Below, piece after piece: positions 23,750-33,629 of a stretch of DNA of 64,000 nt. Origin of the DNA: Magicicada septendecula. Taxonomy: Eukaryota > Arthropoda > Insecta > Hemiptera > Cicadidae. Made by a program: the position numbers and the translations under genes. Location of the stretch: NCBI GenBank assembly GCA_034769895.1, contig CM068372.1, positions 434,265,958-434,329,957 of the forward strand, read 5' to 3'. Numbering within the stretch: position 1 is the stretch's first letter; every line of letters begins with the position of its first letter. The notes beneath the pieces are model-generated. The model saw only the letters and a program-made list of their open reading frames with translations. It did no database searches and had not been told where the DNA came from.

Positions 23750-23821
23750 CCTATTATCCGACATTTTCGCTTATCCGACGTTCTGCTGGCCCGTTGATGT
23801 CGGATAAGCGAGACTCTACTG
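23750..23821 (-). repeat. right terminal inverted repeat of Tigger-like element
   Basis: On the minus strand it starts CAGTAGAGTCTCGCTTATCC and contains further TTATCCGAC copies facing inward (about 23754 and 23771). It mirrors the left end and is followed by TA. Confidence 0.9.
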
Positions 23822-23823
23822 TA

Positions 23824-23995
23824 CTGCTATCCATTAATCTCTTGCACCAATGAGAATTAGATTTGAGATTACCGAAAAAGATCTGCAACGCTGTTTAAGC
23901 AGCTGACTGGAATAAAGTCTACACACCTTGTGATATTGACACAGCAGCTTACTATCTAAACAAGACCTTCTCTGCTATTATTACAAAGCACGTAT
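23824..23995 (+). pseudogene. LINE fragment (endonuclease-RT linker type), cut by family A
   Basis: The plus strand reads ICNAV-stop-AADWNKVYTPCDIDTAAYYLNKTFSAIITKH, resembling the DW...D...F...I..H linker between endonuclease and reverse transcriptase in Jockey/CR1-type LINEs. It stops abruptly at the left edge of the family A array, which suggests that the array interrupted an older LINE. The match is short, so the clade is uncertain. Confidence 0.5.
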
Positions 23996-24608
23996 TGTAA
24001 TATTACCAAATATTACAAATATAAAAATAAATGTTGATGTATGCTAATTGTGCTCTTCTGTCAGCCCCACTGTTTGGGCTAGACAATATTATAATAAAAC
24101 ACGAAATAATTAAAAGTGTGTATGTGTGTAGTGACGTTCCGCTCTGGGAAACGTCGATTTGGTAATGTTCCTGATCTTTGTTGTTATCAAATAAACTCGG
24201 TGTATATTGCTGTGGTAGCAATTTGAAATAAAATATAAATTTAAAATTTATATTTATAAAAAAAAATAAATTTTGAAGAAATGTTTTCGGTGTATTTATG
24301 TTCTTGAAATTTAGGAATAAATCGAGGTTGTTGATTGTAATTATAATTATGTTGGTATTGTGTTTATTCTGGTAATAATTTTCCGTTCTGTAAATTTGTT
24401 AAACAGACAATCCAGTTAACTTCAAGTTTAGGCGAAAACGGCTCTCTTCTTCTTACTCTTGAAAGGTGATAGGTTCACCTATACTGCCTTTAAAAGGTTA
24501 TTTAGTTTTCTTGAGTAATTAACTGTTATGTCCTTTTATAATAAAAAACCAACTCCAAGTTACCAAAAAACAAACACAACGTTTATTAAACAAAAATAAT
24601 AAAGTTAG

Positions 24609-24624
24609 TCGATTAATTAATCGA
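24609..24624. promoter_or_regulatory. 16-bp perfect palindrome TCGATTAATTAATCGA in family A LTR
   Basis: A self-complementary site with two back-to-back TAAT cores, of the kind bound by homeodomain dimers. It is preserved in all six LTRs. No binding is shown; it may be chance in AT-rich DNA. Confidence 0.4.
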
Positions 24625-24887
24625 GGTTACAATGCCGTATCGACTCGCTCAGGGCCGGTCGATATTAGAAGTTTATATTCATATTATAAAAGTAGGTTCT
24701 TTGAACGGTTATTAATATAAAAAGCCAGAGAAGGTCAGGGACATGAAAGTATAACACTTACAATTCAAAAAATGTCTTAAATTTAAACAATACAATGGTA
24801 GTTATTAATAATAAAAGTTTATATATAATTTTATTCGAACCAGAATGCAGTCCACAGTCGTGTCTTATAGCGGTGATGATATTGGGT

Positions 24888-24916
24888 CAAAATGGCCGCC
24901 TGACGCATGCGCGTTG
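24888..24916. promoter_or_regulatory. CpG-rich promoter-like cluster in family A LTR
   Basis: AAAATGGCCGCC, close to a YY1/Pho site, is followed by ACGCATGCGCGT, close to an NRF1/Ewg site. Both factors have conserved insect relatives. This is the most GC-rich spot of the LTR and is kept in all six copies. It may be the core promoter; inference only. Confidence 0.4.
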
Positions 24917-26139
24917 ATAGCTTCTAATGTTGACGAAGTACTTGTTGGAATTAATATGTCCTTTCTTCGGTTAAATGTTCTTCGCAATTGTATATGATCT
25001 TCTGGGGTATAGTTTATTGTCACTGGTATATGATGGAATAGTTCACTTGGTGTAAAAATGTTGTTAAATGGGTATATCTACTGGTGTCTATGTGTGTACG
25101 TTTAACCTCTAATTTTCACTTGGTATTTGGTGCGATTTCAGTGTTATTTCATTTAATTAGTTATATGTGATTCCGTTTATTGGTGTTATGTAGTTCATAG
25201 GTCAACTTCACCACTTCACAATAATTAAAATAGTTAAAAAATTTAATTTTATATAAAATGATTCCGAACTCTGTTATAACGTAACAGCCATTAAAGGTTG
25301 GTTCTGTCAAATATTCACATGAAGTGCTCTCTTCGAGGTATAATAATGAACTGTCTGGATTTCCTTCGTCTCATGAAAATCTTAGCCTATATAATATATC
25401 TCATACATTGTTTCAAATCATCTTAACTTCCGACACATTTTAAAACCGTACATTATGCTCATAAAGTAATTTCGTTATTAGTTAACTGTTTGAAATATTA
25501 AATACATATTCGTTTTCACTATTCTATTCTACTTATTTTGATAGTAATTAAGTTAGTATTACAAAGTTTTATCTGAAAATTATATTTCTTATAATTTTTT
25601 GGGAGGTAGGCCTAACATTATACTTCCTGTCTTCTAAGTAAATAATAGCCATTTTCCCTAATATAATTATTATTCTATTAAATCTGAAATTGGTATAATT
25701 ATCAATTCTCACTTATTTGATTGCAATTTAGTATATTAATAATGGTTTTTTAATACAATTCATTTGTATATGACTCCCCCTATGATAATGTCAGTGAATC
25801 TATTTCAGTTTTAACTGGTATTTTATTAGACCAATAAATAATTTTACTCATATAATGACCATATCTTTAGCAAGCCTTATTTACATAGTATTTCATATGT
25901 TGAGTTTATCTTGCCTAAATATTGTCAGTTTGACTGGCTTATAAGACTATGTTTGTTAATTATTTGCAGTTTAAATTCATTATATTGCCTAGATTTGATG
26001 TGTGGCTATTTGCAAAAATGTTTTATTAATGTAGTTATTTTATGTCCTTCTCTGACTTCTGATTCTTATATATTTGATTAAAAATTAGTTCTTTAACTGG
26101 TATAACAGTAATTATTGATTATATAATTAACATATAACA

Positions 26140-26160
26140 CCTCTCTACATCAAAACTGGT
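26140..26160 (-). other. family A polypurine tract
   Basis: Minus strand GATGTAGAGAGG directly precedes LTR sequence TGTTATATG. It is the expected plus-strand primer position. It repeats in each unit (33630, 41120, 48606, 56092 and 63576). Confidence 0.6.
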
Positions 26161-26910
26161 GTTCTGAATAACATTGTTTTGTATATCACCTAATAACATA
26201 AATAAAAAATATTCTATAACATCGGAATGATATCTATTTTTAGATAGGGCATTCCTAAATTAAAATGAACAATAAAATAACAAATTATAACACTAATATT
26301 TCTTATGAATAATCCTTACTTATCTAATTACTATATGTAATAGGAACCTAACATCCTGGTTACATATAATGGTTAACATCTTTTACCACTTCAACATTAA
26401 CAGTTTGTTTTGTAATTCCCCATTTTACAAGATTTATGCCCCCTCTTTAAGTATAACCCTGGCTATCTAAGTTATATTCCATTCTATGGAATGTTCATAC
26501 AGCTTTAGTAGCTTTTTATTAGTAATATTACTATTTCATTATCAAAGTAGACACTGTTCACAAAACTTAAAGTTTATTACTATGTACTGTAACTCATGCA
26601 CCTTTTTAAAGTTTATTAGTTATAATTTGATCACTTACACTTGTCTATGGTGAATTATTAATATATTTACTAGTCTTTTTCTAGTTTTTAACATGAAATA
26701 TTCAACCATGGGGGGGAACTGTGAAGATTTGTTTGTACAAACTCAACAATAACTTTTTGAATGCACTAATATTTAATACTACTAACACTTTTAGTTTTTT
26801 GTCAGTTTTACAGTGATATGGTTTTTTGGGGTGTTAAACTTTCTCTTTGGACATTCATTGATTTTGGGGTTCCTTCCCTATGGGGTTTTTGTTTTATATG
26901 GGTCGTCTCA

Positions 26911-27155
26911 CTTCTTTCTTCTTTAGATTTGGTTATTCTTCCTTCTTCTTTCTTCAGTAGCTTTAGTTTTTGATTTTTCTTCTTTCTTCTTTCTTCTTTC
27001 TTCTGTAGTTTTTATTTTGTTTATTCTTCCTTCTTCTTTCTTCAGTAGTAGTAGTTTTGGTTTATTCTTCTTTCTTCAGTAGTTGTAGTTTTGGGTTATT
27101 CTTCTTTCTTCTTTCTTCTGTGATTTTAATTCTTCTTCTTTCTTCTGTAGTTTTT
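26911..27155 (-). repeat. long purine tract (GAAGAAA-type) in family A
   Basis: The plus strand is almost purely CTTCTTT/TTCTTCC repeats broken by TAG-TTTTG linkers; the minus (sense) strand is purine-rich. Similar tracts recur in every unit near 34401, 41891, 49377 and 56863 with small length differences. Confidence 0.85.
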
Positions 27156-28551
27156 CGCTGTGTATGCCTTTGTTTCTTCTGGTCTGGTTTCCTTGTCGGG
27201 GTATATTAATTGCCTGCTTCTATCTTACCTGGGTAATTTTGTTATTAACATTTTTAGTTTCCTGGGTTTTTAAATTTGTATTATATTATATTATTTGCAG
27301 AATTTTTCTTTATTTAACCTTTCTTGTGAATATACTATTAAATAGTGCATTTTAATCGATTCTCATCTGGATATTCCATATATTAGAGCTTTATTAATGA
27401 TCATTGAGTAATGTATTTGTGTGGATTATCTGTCACGCTACAGATTGCTCTCTTCCAGAAGTGATTAGTTCAGATCATACTTCGTTTGTCTGAAGTAATT
27501 GCTTATGACATTATATTATAAATTATATTTCTTTACTTCCTTCACATTTCTAAAATTTTTTCTTCTATATTTTTGAGCTGATCTATATTTCATTATTAAC
27601 TGGATTCTTACTAATAGTAATAGTCATCTGAGGTTCGTTATTTTTTATTTTTCCATTTTCTTCTTAACTTGTTTCTTTATCCTTGGGATATTTATTCCCT
27701 AACACGTTAGCTGGGGCAGTGTCCAGAGGGGCTCTGTAGGCTTCACACTCTGCTGGCCATACTACGTCATTTATTGATAACAGAGGTAAATCATCTCTGA
27801 TCAATACATAATAATACTGCTGGACTTATCTCAGACAGTTATTAATAAAAATTATATAAGAATAGTCCACCTTATGACTATAAAAAAAAATTAAATATCT
27901 TTGGATATTTCACTTCGTATACGAACAGATCTATTAATATTTCTATCTTAGTCAATTTCTATCTCAGTTATTTTTCTCAATGGTTAGCTCTGCTGGCATT
28001 TTATTTCTCCTTGTGGTTGGAAGCTGGTATAATATAATTATCACTCATTATTCAGTGTAAAGTTTTTAATTCTCTGTCATTTTTTGACTGTTATTACAAT
28101 CTCTTTCTGGTCATTGGTAGCATATATTTTGTATTATATTTTTGTTCCTTTCTTAATTCTTGTGAATCGTTCCACTAGTATTATGTTTTTTCAATTACTC
28201 TTTTAATTGTCTTTCTTATAACTGACATTTATTATATGATCATCTTTTTCTTATGGATTTATTTATATATAGTTTTTCCTTTCTTTTTCAAAATTTTATT
28301 CTGCTCTTGCTTTTTATACAAATGCACTCCTTAATTATTAATTCCATATGTTTAATATCTCTGTTTATTTGACATAAAATTCTCATTAATTCTACTTCAC
28401 AATAAGTTTATTCATTTAAATTGTATCAGTGGTTTGTACTGCCATTTCTTTATTCTTGAAAGTTTTTTCAGAATTGGTCCCATATATAATTGTTTGTAAT
28501 GTGTTATCCAAATTCTTTTTCTCTTGTTCATTTCTAAAAGTTGTTTTTAAG

Positions 28552-28720
28552 ATAAGGTAGTAAGTTGTTCTTACTTGGGTTTTGAATTTTTTAAAATTTA
28601 ATTCAAAATTCATTTTCTTTTTGATTCATAAATGGTTTCCTAAATAATAGGTAGTAAGTTGTTCTTACTTCTTTTTTGAATTTAGATATTTAATAAATTC
28701 AATCTTTTTGATTCATATAT
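28552..28720 (-). repeat. 94-bp imperfect direct repeat with paired hairpins, family A
   Basis: AGTAAG-TTGTT-CTTACT hairpins at 28559-28575 and 28653-28669 lie in two similar blocks 94 bases apart, each followed by T-rich sequence and TTTTTGATTCATA. They sit about 230-390 bp downstream of the gag stop and recur in all five units. Confidence 0.65.
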
Positions 28721-28944
28721 TACTCATAATATTTTTTCATAAATATGGTTAACATATCATATTATTACCCTAAATATGGTATTAGCTCTCTTCTTTTCTT
28801 TACTTCAAATGTACTTCTTATTATTATTTTTCTTTTATATACCCAGGTTGAAGATTTTTATTTGGGTGGACAGTTGCTCATAATTTCTTTTTCTTTGACA
28901 TAGGTTTTTGACCGTCGTCGGTTCTCATGACATCCATCTTTCCT

Positions 28945-31377
28945 TTACCATCTCATTATGTATCCGTCATCTAGCTTATCAGATCCGTACTTGTCTATGT
29001 TAACTTTGGAGTAATCATTTTCCTTCCTCTTGCTGGGATCCTTTTTAGGTTTTTGGCTCCCTTCTGCTTTAATGTGGTTGACTTGAGCAATTTGGGATCC
29101 TCCGTCGTTTTTTGGTTCGTTATGCAGTATTGAATGACTAGGATATTCAGCGACTACTACCCAATTTTCATTCTCATTGTTATCCCGGTCAGGCCCGACC
29201 GGTAAACCTTCAGTAGTTGCTGACCGCTCCGTAAGAGAGTTAGATGGTTGATTTCGGTTCATGTTCCTTTCTGGGTCGTCTAAACTGTTACCCCGTCTGG
29301 GCAGGTTATATCTGGTATCCTCCCGTTCTCGACTTCTCCATCGATCCTCGTCCTCATGGAAACTGTTACTCCGTTGATGGTTATACCTGTTTTGGCTGTT
29401 TCCTTCTGCCCGTATAAAATTTACTTGGGGTCGGGAGAACCTGGTGTTGTTGTTATTATAATTAGGGTAACCCCTATTGTTATTGTCAAACCGCTCGGTG
29501 TTATTGGTAGGATTGGTGTTTCTTTGTCTATTTACATAATTATTCGGGTAATAATTACCTCGATTACCGGAGAACCCGTTATTATTTCTGTTATTATTCG
29601 GGTTTATATTCCCGTGGTTATTATTGTTGTTGTTACCATTCGTGGGGTGTTGATTATGGTAATTTGGATTATATCTATTTCCTTGGTACCCACTGTTGAC
29701 CGGTTGACTATTATTGTTTGATGACGGATTATTTCGAACTTCTGGCCGCTCATTTCTTCTTCTGCTCTGCCTGTAATATTCTTCATTCTCATAGTTTTCC
29801 AATAGCTCCATCATCGCCTGTATGGTCTTTATCTGACTGCCTCTTCGAGCTCTTATGACCTCTTCGTCGTAATGATAAGAAAGCTTGTTCACCAGGCATT
29901 CCTCTGGTATAGCTGGTTCCAGGTGCTTGGCCAGGCACACCTTCCCAAGAAAGTACGCCGTCATGGTACTACCAAACTGAGTTCTGTATCGGCCATTGCA
30001 GATGTTGTCCCTTATTAAATTCTGGGTGGTCTCTGACCAATATTTGGACTTGAACAAACCTTTAAACTGCTGATAATCGGTTATTTCGCTCCTGTTCGCC
30101 ATCCACCAATTGTCCGTCATATCACGGAATGATTCATCTAACAGTTCTCGACTATTGGACCATCGATTACTTCTATGTTTGGCCATATACTCCTCGATAC
30201 GGGCCAAGAACTCCATTGGCTTCCTTTTATATTGGCGGAAGTTAAGCCATTCTCTGTTCTCGTTGATGGGGATATTAGTAAAGCTGGTTGGTCGGCTCCG
30301 AATTGTTTCCATGTCCTCCTGGTTCTGTCTCACTTGACCAGTGATGTTAGTCATTGCTTCCTCCATCCCGTCGCATCTTTCCGTAATTCGAGTTCGTACC
30401 TTGCTGAGTTCTTCCTGGCTTTCCTTTCGGTTTTCTTCTGCCTTCTTGCGAGTAGATTCTTCAAGATTTGTGACCTTGGTGTTCACCACTTCCTTGAACT
30501 CTTGTACCTCCACTTCCGTCAGCTGACATCTTCCATCAACTTCTCTTATCTGTTGATTTATAATTATGGTTTCGTCTTCCAGCCTTTTGGTCATATATTT
30601 CTTATTCTCCTTGAGTTCCTTGTTCATTTCCTTTCTTAATAGTTCCATTCGTTCGTCTAATTTGTCTAAATTCTCCTGGTTCACTTCCCGTAACAGTTGG
30701 TTATCTTCTCTTAACTCTTCCCTTAATAGTTGATGATCACTTTCGATTTTCTTATTGGTTTCTTCCATCTTTTCTTCCAGGTTCTTCTTATTTTCTTCCA
30801 TTTTCTTTTCCACCTTTTTACTGGTCTCCTCAATTCTTCTATTGGTGTTTTCAATCTTACGGCCTAACTCTTCCTTTGTGGACTGGTTGTCCTCCTTCAA
30901 TTCTTCTAACCTTTTCCACATTTCTTCTTTCATCTTCTTACTGTTTTCTTCAAAGTCCTTTCTTAATTCTTCTTTTGTTTCTTGGTTGTCCTTCTTCAAT
31001 TCTTCTTTTAACGATTGGTTATCATTCTTCTACTCTTCTTTTGTTGCTTGGTTGTCCTTCTTCAATTCTTCTATGTTTTTATTTATATCATTCAAATCTT
31101 CCTTGGTGGACTGATTATTGTCATCCATTTTCTTGCTCATTTGCATGAACATTTCCATTAATTTGTCCATTGTACTTCCTTCTGTAGTCCTAGACTTTTC
31201 CACTTCCTTGTCTTGGACATGGACGTCCCCTGTTTGGGTGGGTATTTCGGGTTGTTTCTGTTCCACCCGTTCTATTATCTTTTCCACGTCCTCCACTGGT
31301 GTCGCCTCCTTATCATCCATATCGAGTTCTTTCTCGGCCTCCGCCGCTCTCTTCTTTGATGTGGCACGACGCTGCAT
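28945..31377 (-). pseudogene. family A gag, unit 1
   Basis: The would-be structural protein of the element. Parts in order: a basic start (MQRRATSKKRAAEAE), an acidic patch, a very long coiled coil with repeats such as TKEELRKDFEENSKK and VEKKMEENKKNLEEK, the motif RPTSFTNIPINENRE, a capsid-like region (about 29784-30252; EFLARIEEYMAKH, DNWWMANR, FKSKYWSE, YFLGKVCLAKHLEP) of the Ty3/gypsy gag type, an Asn-rich low-complexity region (about 29410-29725) and a Lys-rich tail. No CCHC zinc knuckle is present; nucleic acid binding may rest on the Arg/Asn-rich part. It looks broken about once, at the same place in all five units, so the break predates amplification or is tolerated. No pol follows. 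Confidence 0.8.
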
Positions 31378-31471
31378 CTTCCCTGATTCCCTGGCTGGCT
31401 AACCGCTGCCAAGCTGAATTAGAAATTGCGCAAGTAATTATAGCCTTTCAACCCCTAATTACAGCCCTTTA

Positions 31472-31482
31472 GTTGGACGCCA
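31472..31482 (-). other. family A primer binding site
   Basis: Minus strand TGGCGTCCAAC, four bases after the LTR, differs by one base from the family B site and the tRNA-Lys(CUU) complement. Other units: 38962-38972, 46447-46457, 53933-53943 and 61419-61429. At the left array edge (23996) it is absent, as expected for a 3' LTR. Confidence 0.65.
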
Positions 31483-31486
31483 AATT

Positions 31487-33629
31487 TGTAATATTACCAA
31501 ATATTACAAATATAAAAATAAATGTTGATGTATGCTAATTGTGCTCTTCTGTCAGCCCCACTGTTTGGGCTAGACAATATTATAATAAAACATGAAATAA
31601 TTAAAAGTGTGTATGTGTGTAGTGACGTTCCGCTCTGGGAAATGTCGATTTGGTAATGTTCCTGATCTTTGTTGTTATCAAATAAACTCGGTGTATATTG
31701 CTGTGGTAGCAATTTGAAATAAAATATAAATTTAAAATTTATATTTATAAAAAAAAATAAATTTTGAAGAAATGTTTTCGGTGTATTTATGTTCTTGAAA
31801 TTTAGGAATAAATCGAGGTTGTTGATTGTAATTATAATTATGTTGGTATTGTGTTTATTCTGGTAATAATTTTCCGTTCTGTAAATCTGTTAAACAGACA
31901 ATCCAGTTAACTTCAAGTTTAGGCGAAAACGGCTCTCTTCTTCTTACTCTTGAAAGGTGATAGGTAGACCTATACTGCCTTTAAAGGTTATTTAGTTTTC
32001 TTGAGTAATTAACTGTTATGTCCTTTTATAATAAAAAACCAACTCCAAGTTACCAAAAAACAAACACAACGTTTATTAAACAAAAATAATAAAGTTGGTC
32101 GATTAATTAATCGAGGTTACAATGCCGTATCGACTCGCTCAGGGCCGGTCGATATTAGAAGTTTATATTCATATTATAAAAGTAGGTTCTTTGAACGGTT
32201 ATTAATAAAAAAAGCCAGAGAAGGTCAGGGACATGAAAGTATAACACTTACAATTCAAAAAATGTCTTAAATTTAAACAATACAATGGTAGTTATTAATA
32301 ATAAAAGTTTATATATAATTTTATTCAAACCAGAATGCAGTCCACAGTCGTGTCTTATAGCGGTGATGATATTGGGTCAAAATGGCCGCCTGACGCATGC
32401 GCGTTGATAGCTTCTAATGTTGACGAAGTACTTGTTGGAATTAATATGTCCTTTCTTCGGTTAAATGTTCTTCGCAATTGTATATGATCTTCTGGGGTAT
32501 AGTTTATTGTCACTGGTATATGATGGAATAGTTCACTTGGTGTAAAAATGTTGTTAAATGGGTATATCTACTGGTGTTTATGTGTGTCCGTTTAACCTCT
32601 AATTTTCACTTGGTATTTGGTGCGATTTCAGTGTTATTTCATTTAATTAGTTATATGTGATTCCGTTTATTGGTGTTATGTAGTTCATAGGTCAACTTCA
32701 CCACTTCACAATAATTAAAATAGTTAAAAAATTTAATTTTATATAAAATGATTCCGAACTCTGTTATAACGTAACAGCCATTAAAGGTTGGTTCTGTCAA
32801 ATATTCACATGAAGTGCTCTCTTCGAGGTATAATAATGAACTGTCTGGATTTCCTTCGTCTCATGAAAATCTTAGCCTATATAATATATCTCATACATTG
32901 TTTCAAATCATCTTAACTTCCGACACATTTTAAAACCGTACATTATGCTCATCAAGTAATTTCGTTATTAGTTAACGGTTTGAAATATTAAATACATATT
33001 CGTTTTCACTATTCTATTCTACTTATTTTGATAGTAATTAAGTTAGTATTACAAAGTTTTATCTGAAAATTATATTTCTTATAATTTTTTGGGAGGTAGG
33101 CCTAACATTATACTTCCTGTCTTCTAAGTAAATAATAGCCATTTTCCCTAATATAATTATTATTCTATTAAATCTGAAATTGGTATAATTATCAATTCTC
33201 ACTTATTTGACTGCAATTTAGTATATTAATAATGGTTTTTTAATACAATTCATTTGTATATGACTCCCCCTATGATAATGTCGGTGAATCTATTTCAGTT
33301 TTAACTGGTATTTTATTAGACCAATAAATAATTTTACTCATATAATGACCATATCTTTAGCAAGCCTTATTTACATAGTATTTCATATGTTGAGTTTATC
33401 TTGCCTAAATATTGTCAGTTTGACTGGCTTATAAGACTATGTTTGTTAATTATTTGCAGTTTAAATTCATTATATTGCCTAGATTTGATGTGTGGCTATT
33501 TGCAAAAATGTTTTATTAATGTAGTTATTTTATGTCCTTCTCTGACTTCTGATTCTTATATATTTGATTAAAAATTAGTTCTTTAACTGGTATAACAGTA
33601 ATTATTGATTATACAATTAACATATAACA
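31487..33629 (-). repeat. family A LTR 2
   Basis: 2143 bp, shared by units 1 and 2 as an internal LTR. Its inner edge forms an 11-base inverted repeat around ACCA (31485-31510). Confidence 0.8.

Larger units (their letters stand above)
11708..23821 (+). mobile_element. pogo/Tigger-like DNA transposon, split by LTR family B
   Basis: Both ends read CAGTAGAGTCTC followed by repeats of TTATCCGAC, the hallmark ends of pogo/Tigger elements, and both are flanked by TA (11706-11707 and 23822-23823), the expected target duplication. Removing 13110-22766 leaves about 2.46 kb, close to the size of an autonomous Tigger. The right arm keeps the C-terminal transposase. The left arm shows no transposase N-terminus, so the region between the LTR insertion point and 22767 has lost transposon sequence. 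It is inactive. Confidence 0.88.
23996..26139 (-). repeat. family A LTR 1
   Basis: 2144 bp. On the minus strand it begins TGTTATATG right after a polypurine tract and ends GGTAATATTACA. The 23996 edge is also the array edge against LINE sequence, which fixes that end; the 26139 end is inferred from the TG and the tract AGAGAGG. It holds the palindrome at 24609-24624 and a CpG-rich YY1/NRF1-like cluster at 24888-24916. Confidence 0.8.
26161..28944 (-). other. family A internal region without pol, unit 1
   Basis: About 2.8 kb between gag and the polypurine tract. No reverse transcriptase, RNase H, integrase or protease motif could be read, and frames longer than 65 codons are absent on the sense strand. 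It contains a 245-bp purine tract (26911-27155), a 94-bp duplication with hairpins (28552-28720), a 65-codon sense frame (28416-28613) and a short stretch near 27680-27830 that reads like former coding sequence (with PAECEAYRAPLDTAP). The same holds for the four other units. Confidence 0.6.

Noticed and set aside
27164-27355. 63-codon hydrophobic frame on the plus strand, identical in all units
   Set aside because: T-rich sequence gives Phe/Leu-rich frames by chance; it is antisense to the element and identity merely reflects recent duplication.
26140-28944. Hidden pol or envelope gene in family A
   Set aside because: I looked for reverse transcriptase, RNase H and integrase landmarks on the sense strand and saw none; only short open pieces. 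A profile search could still find a very decayed trace.
30175-30639. 154-codon plus-strand frame, repeated in each family A unit, and other 60-120 codon plus-strand frames over gag
   Set aside because: They lie antisense to gag, are rich in Ser, Phe and Leu as expected from reading a Lys/Glu-rich coiled coil backwards, and recur only because the units are near-identical.
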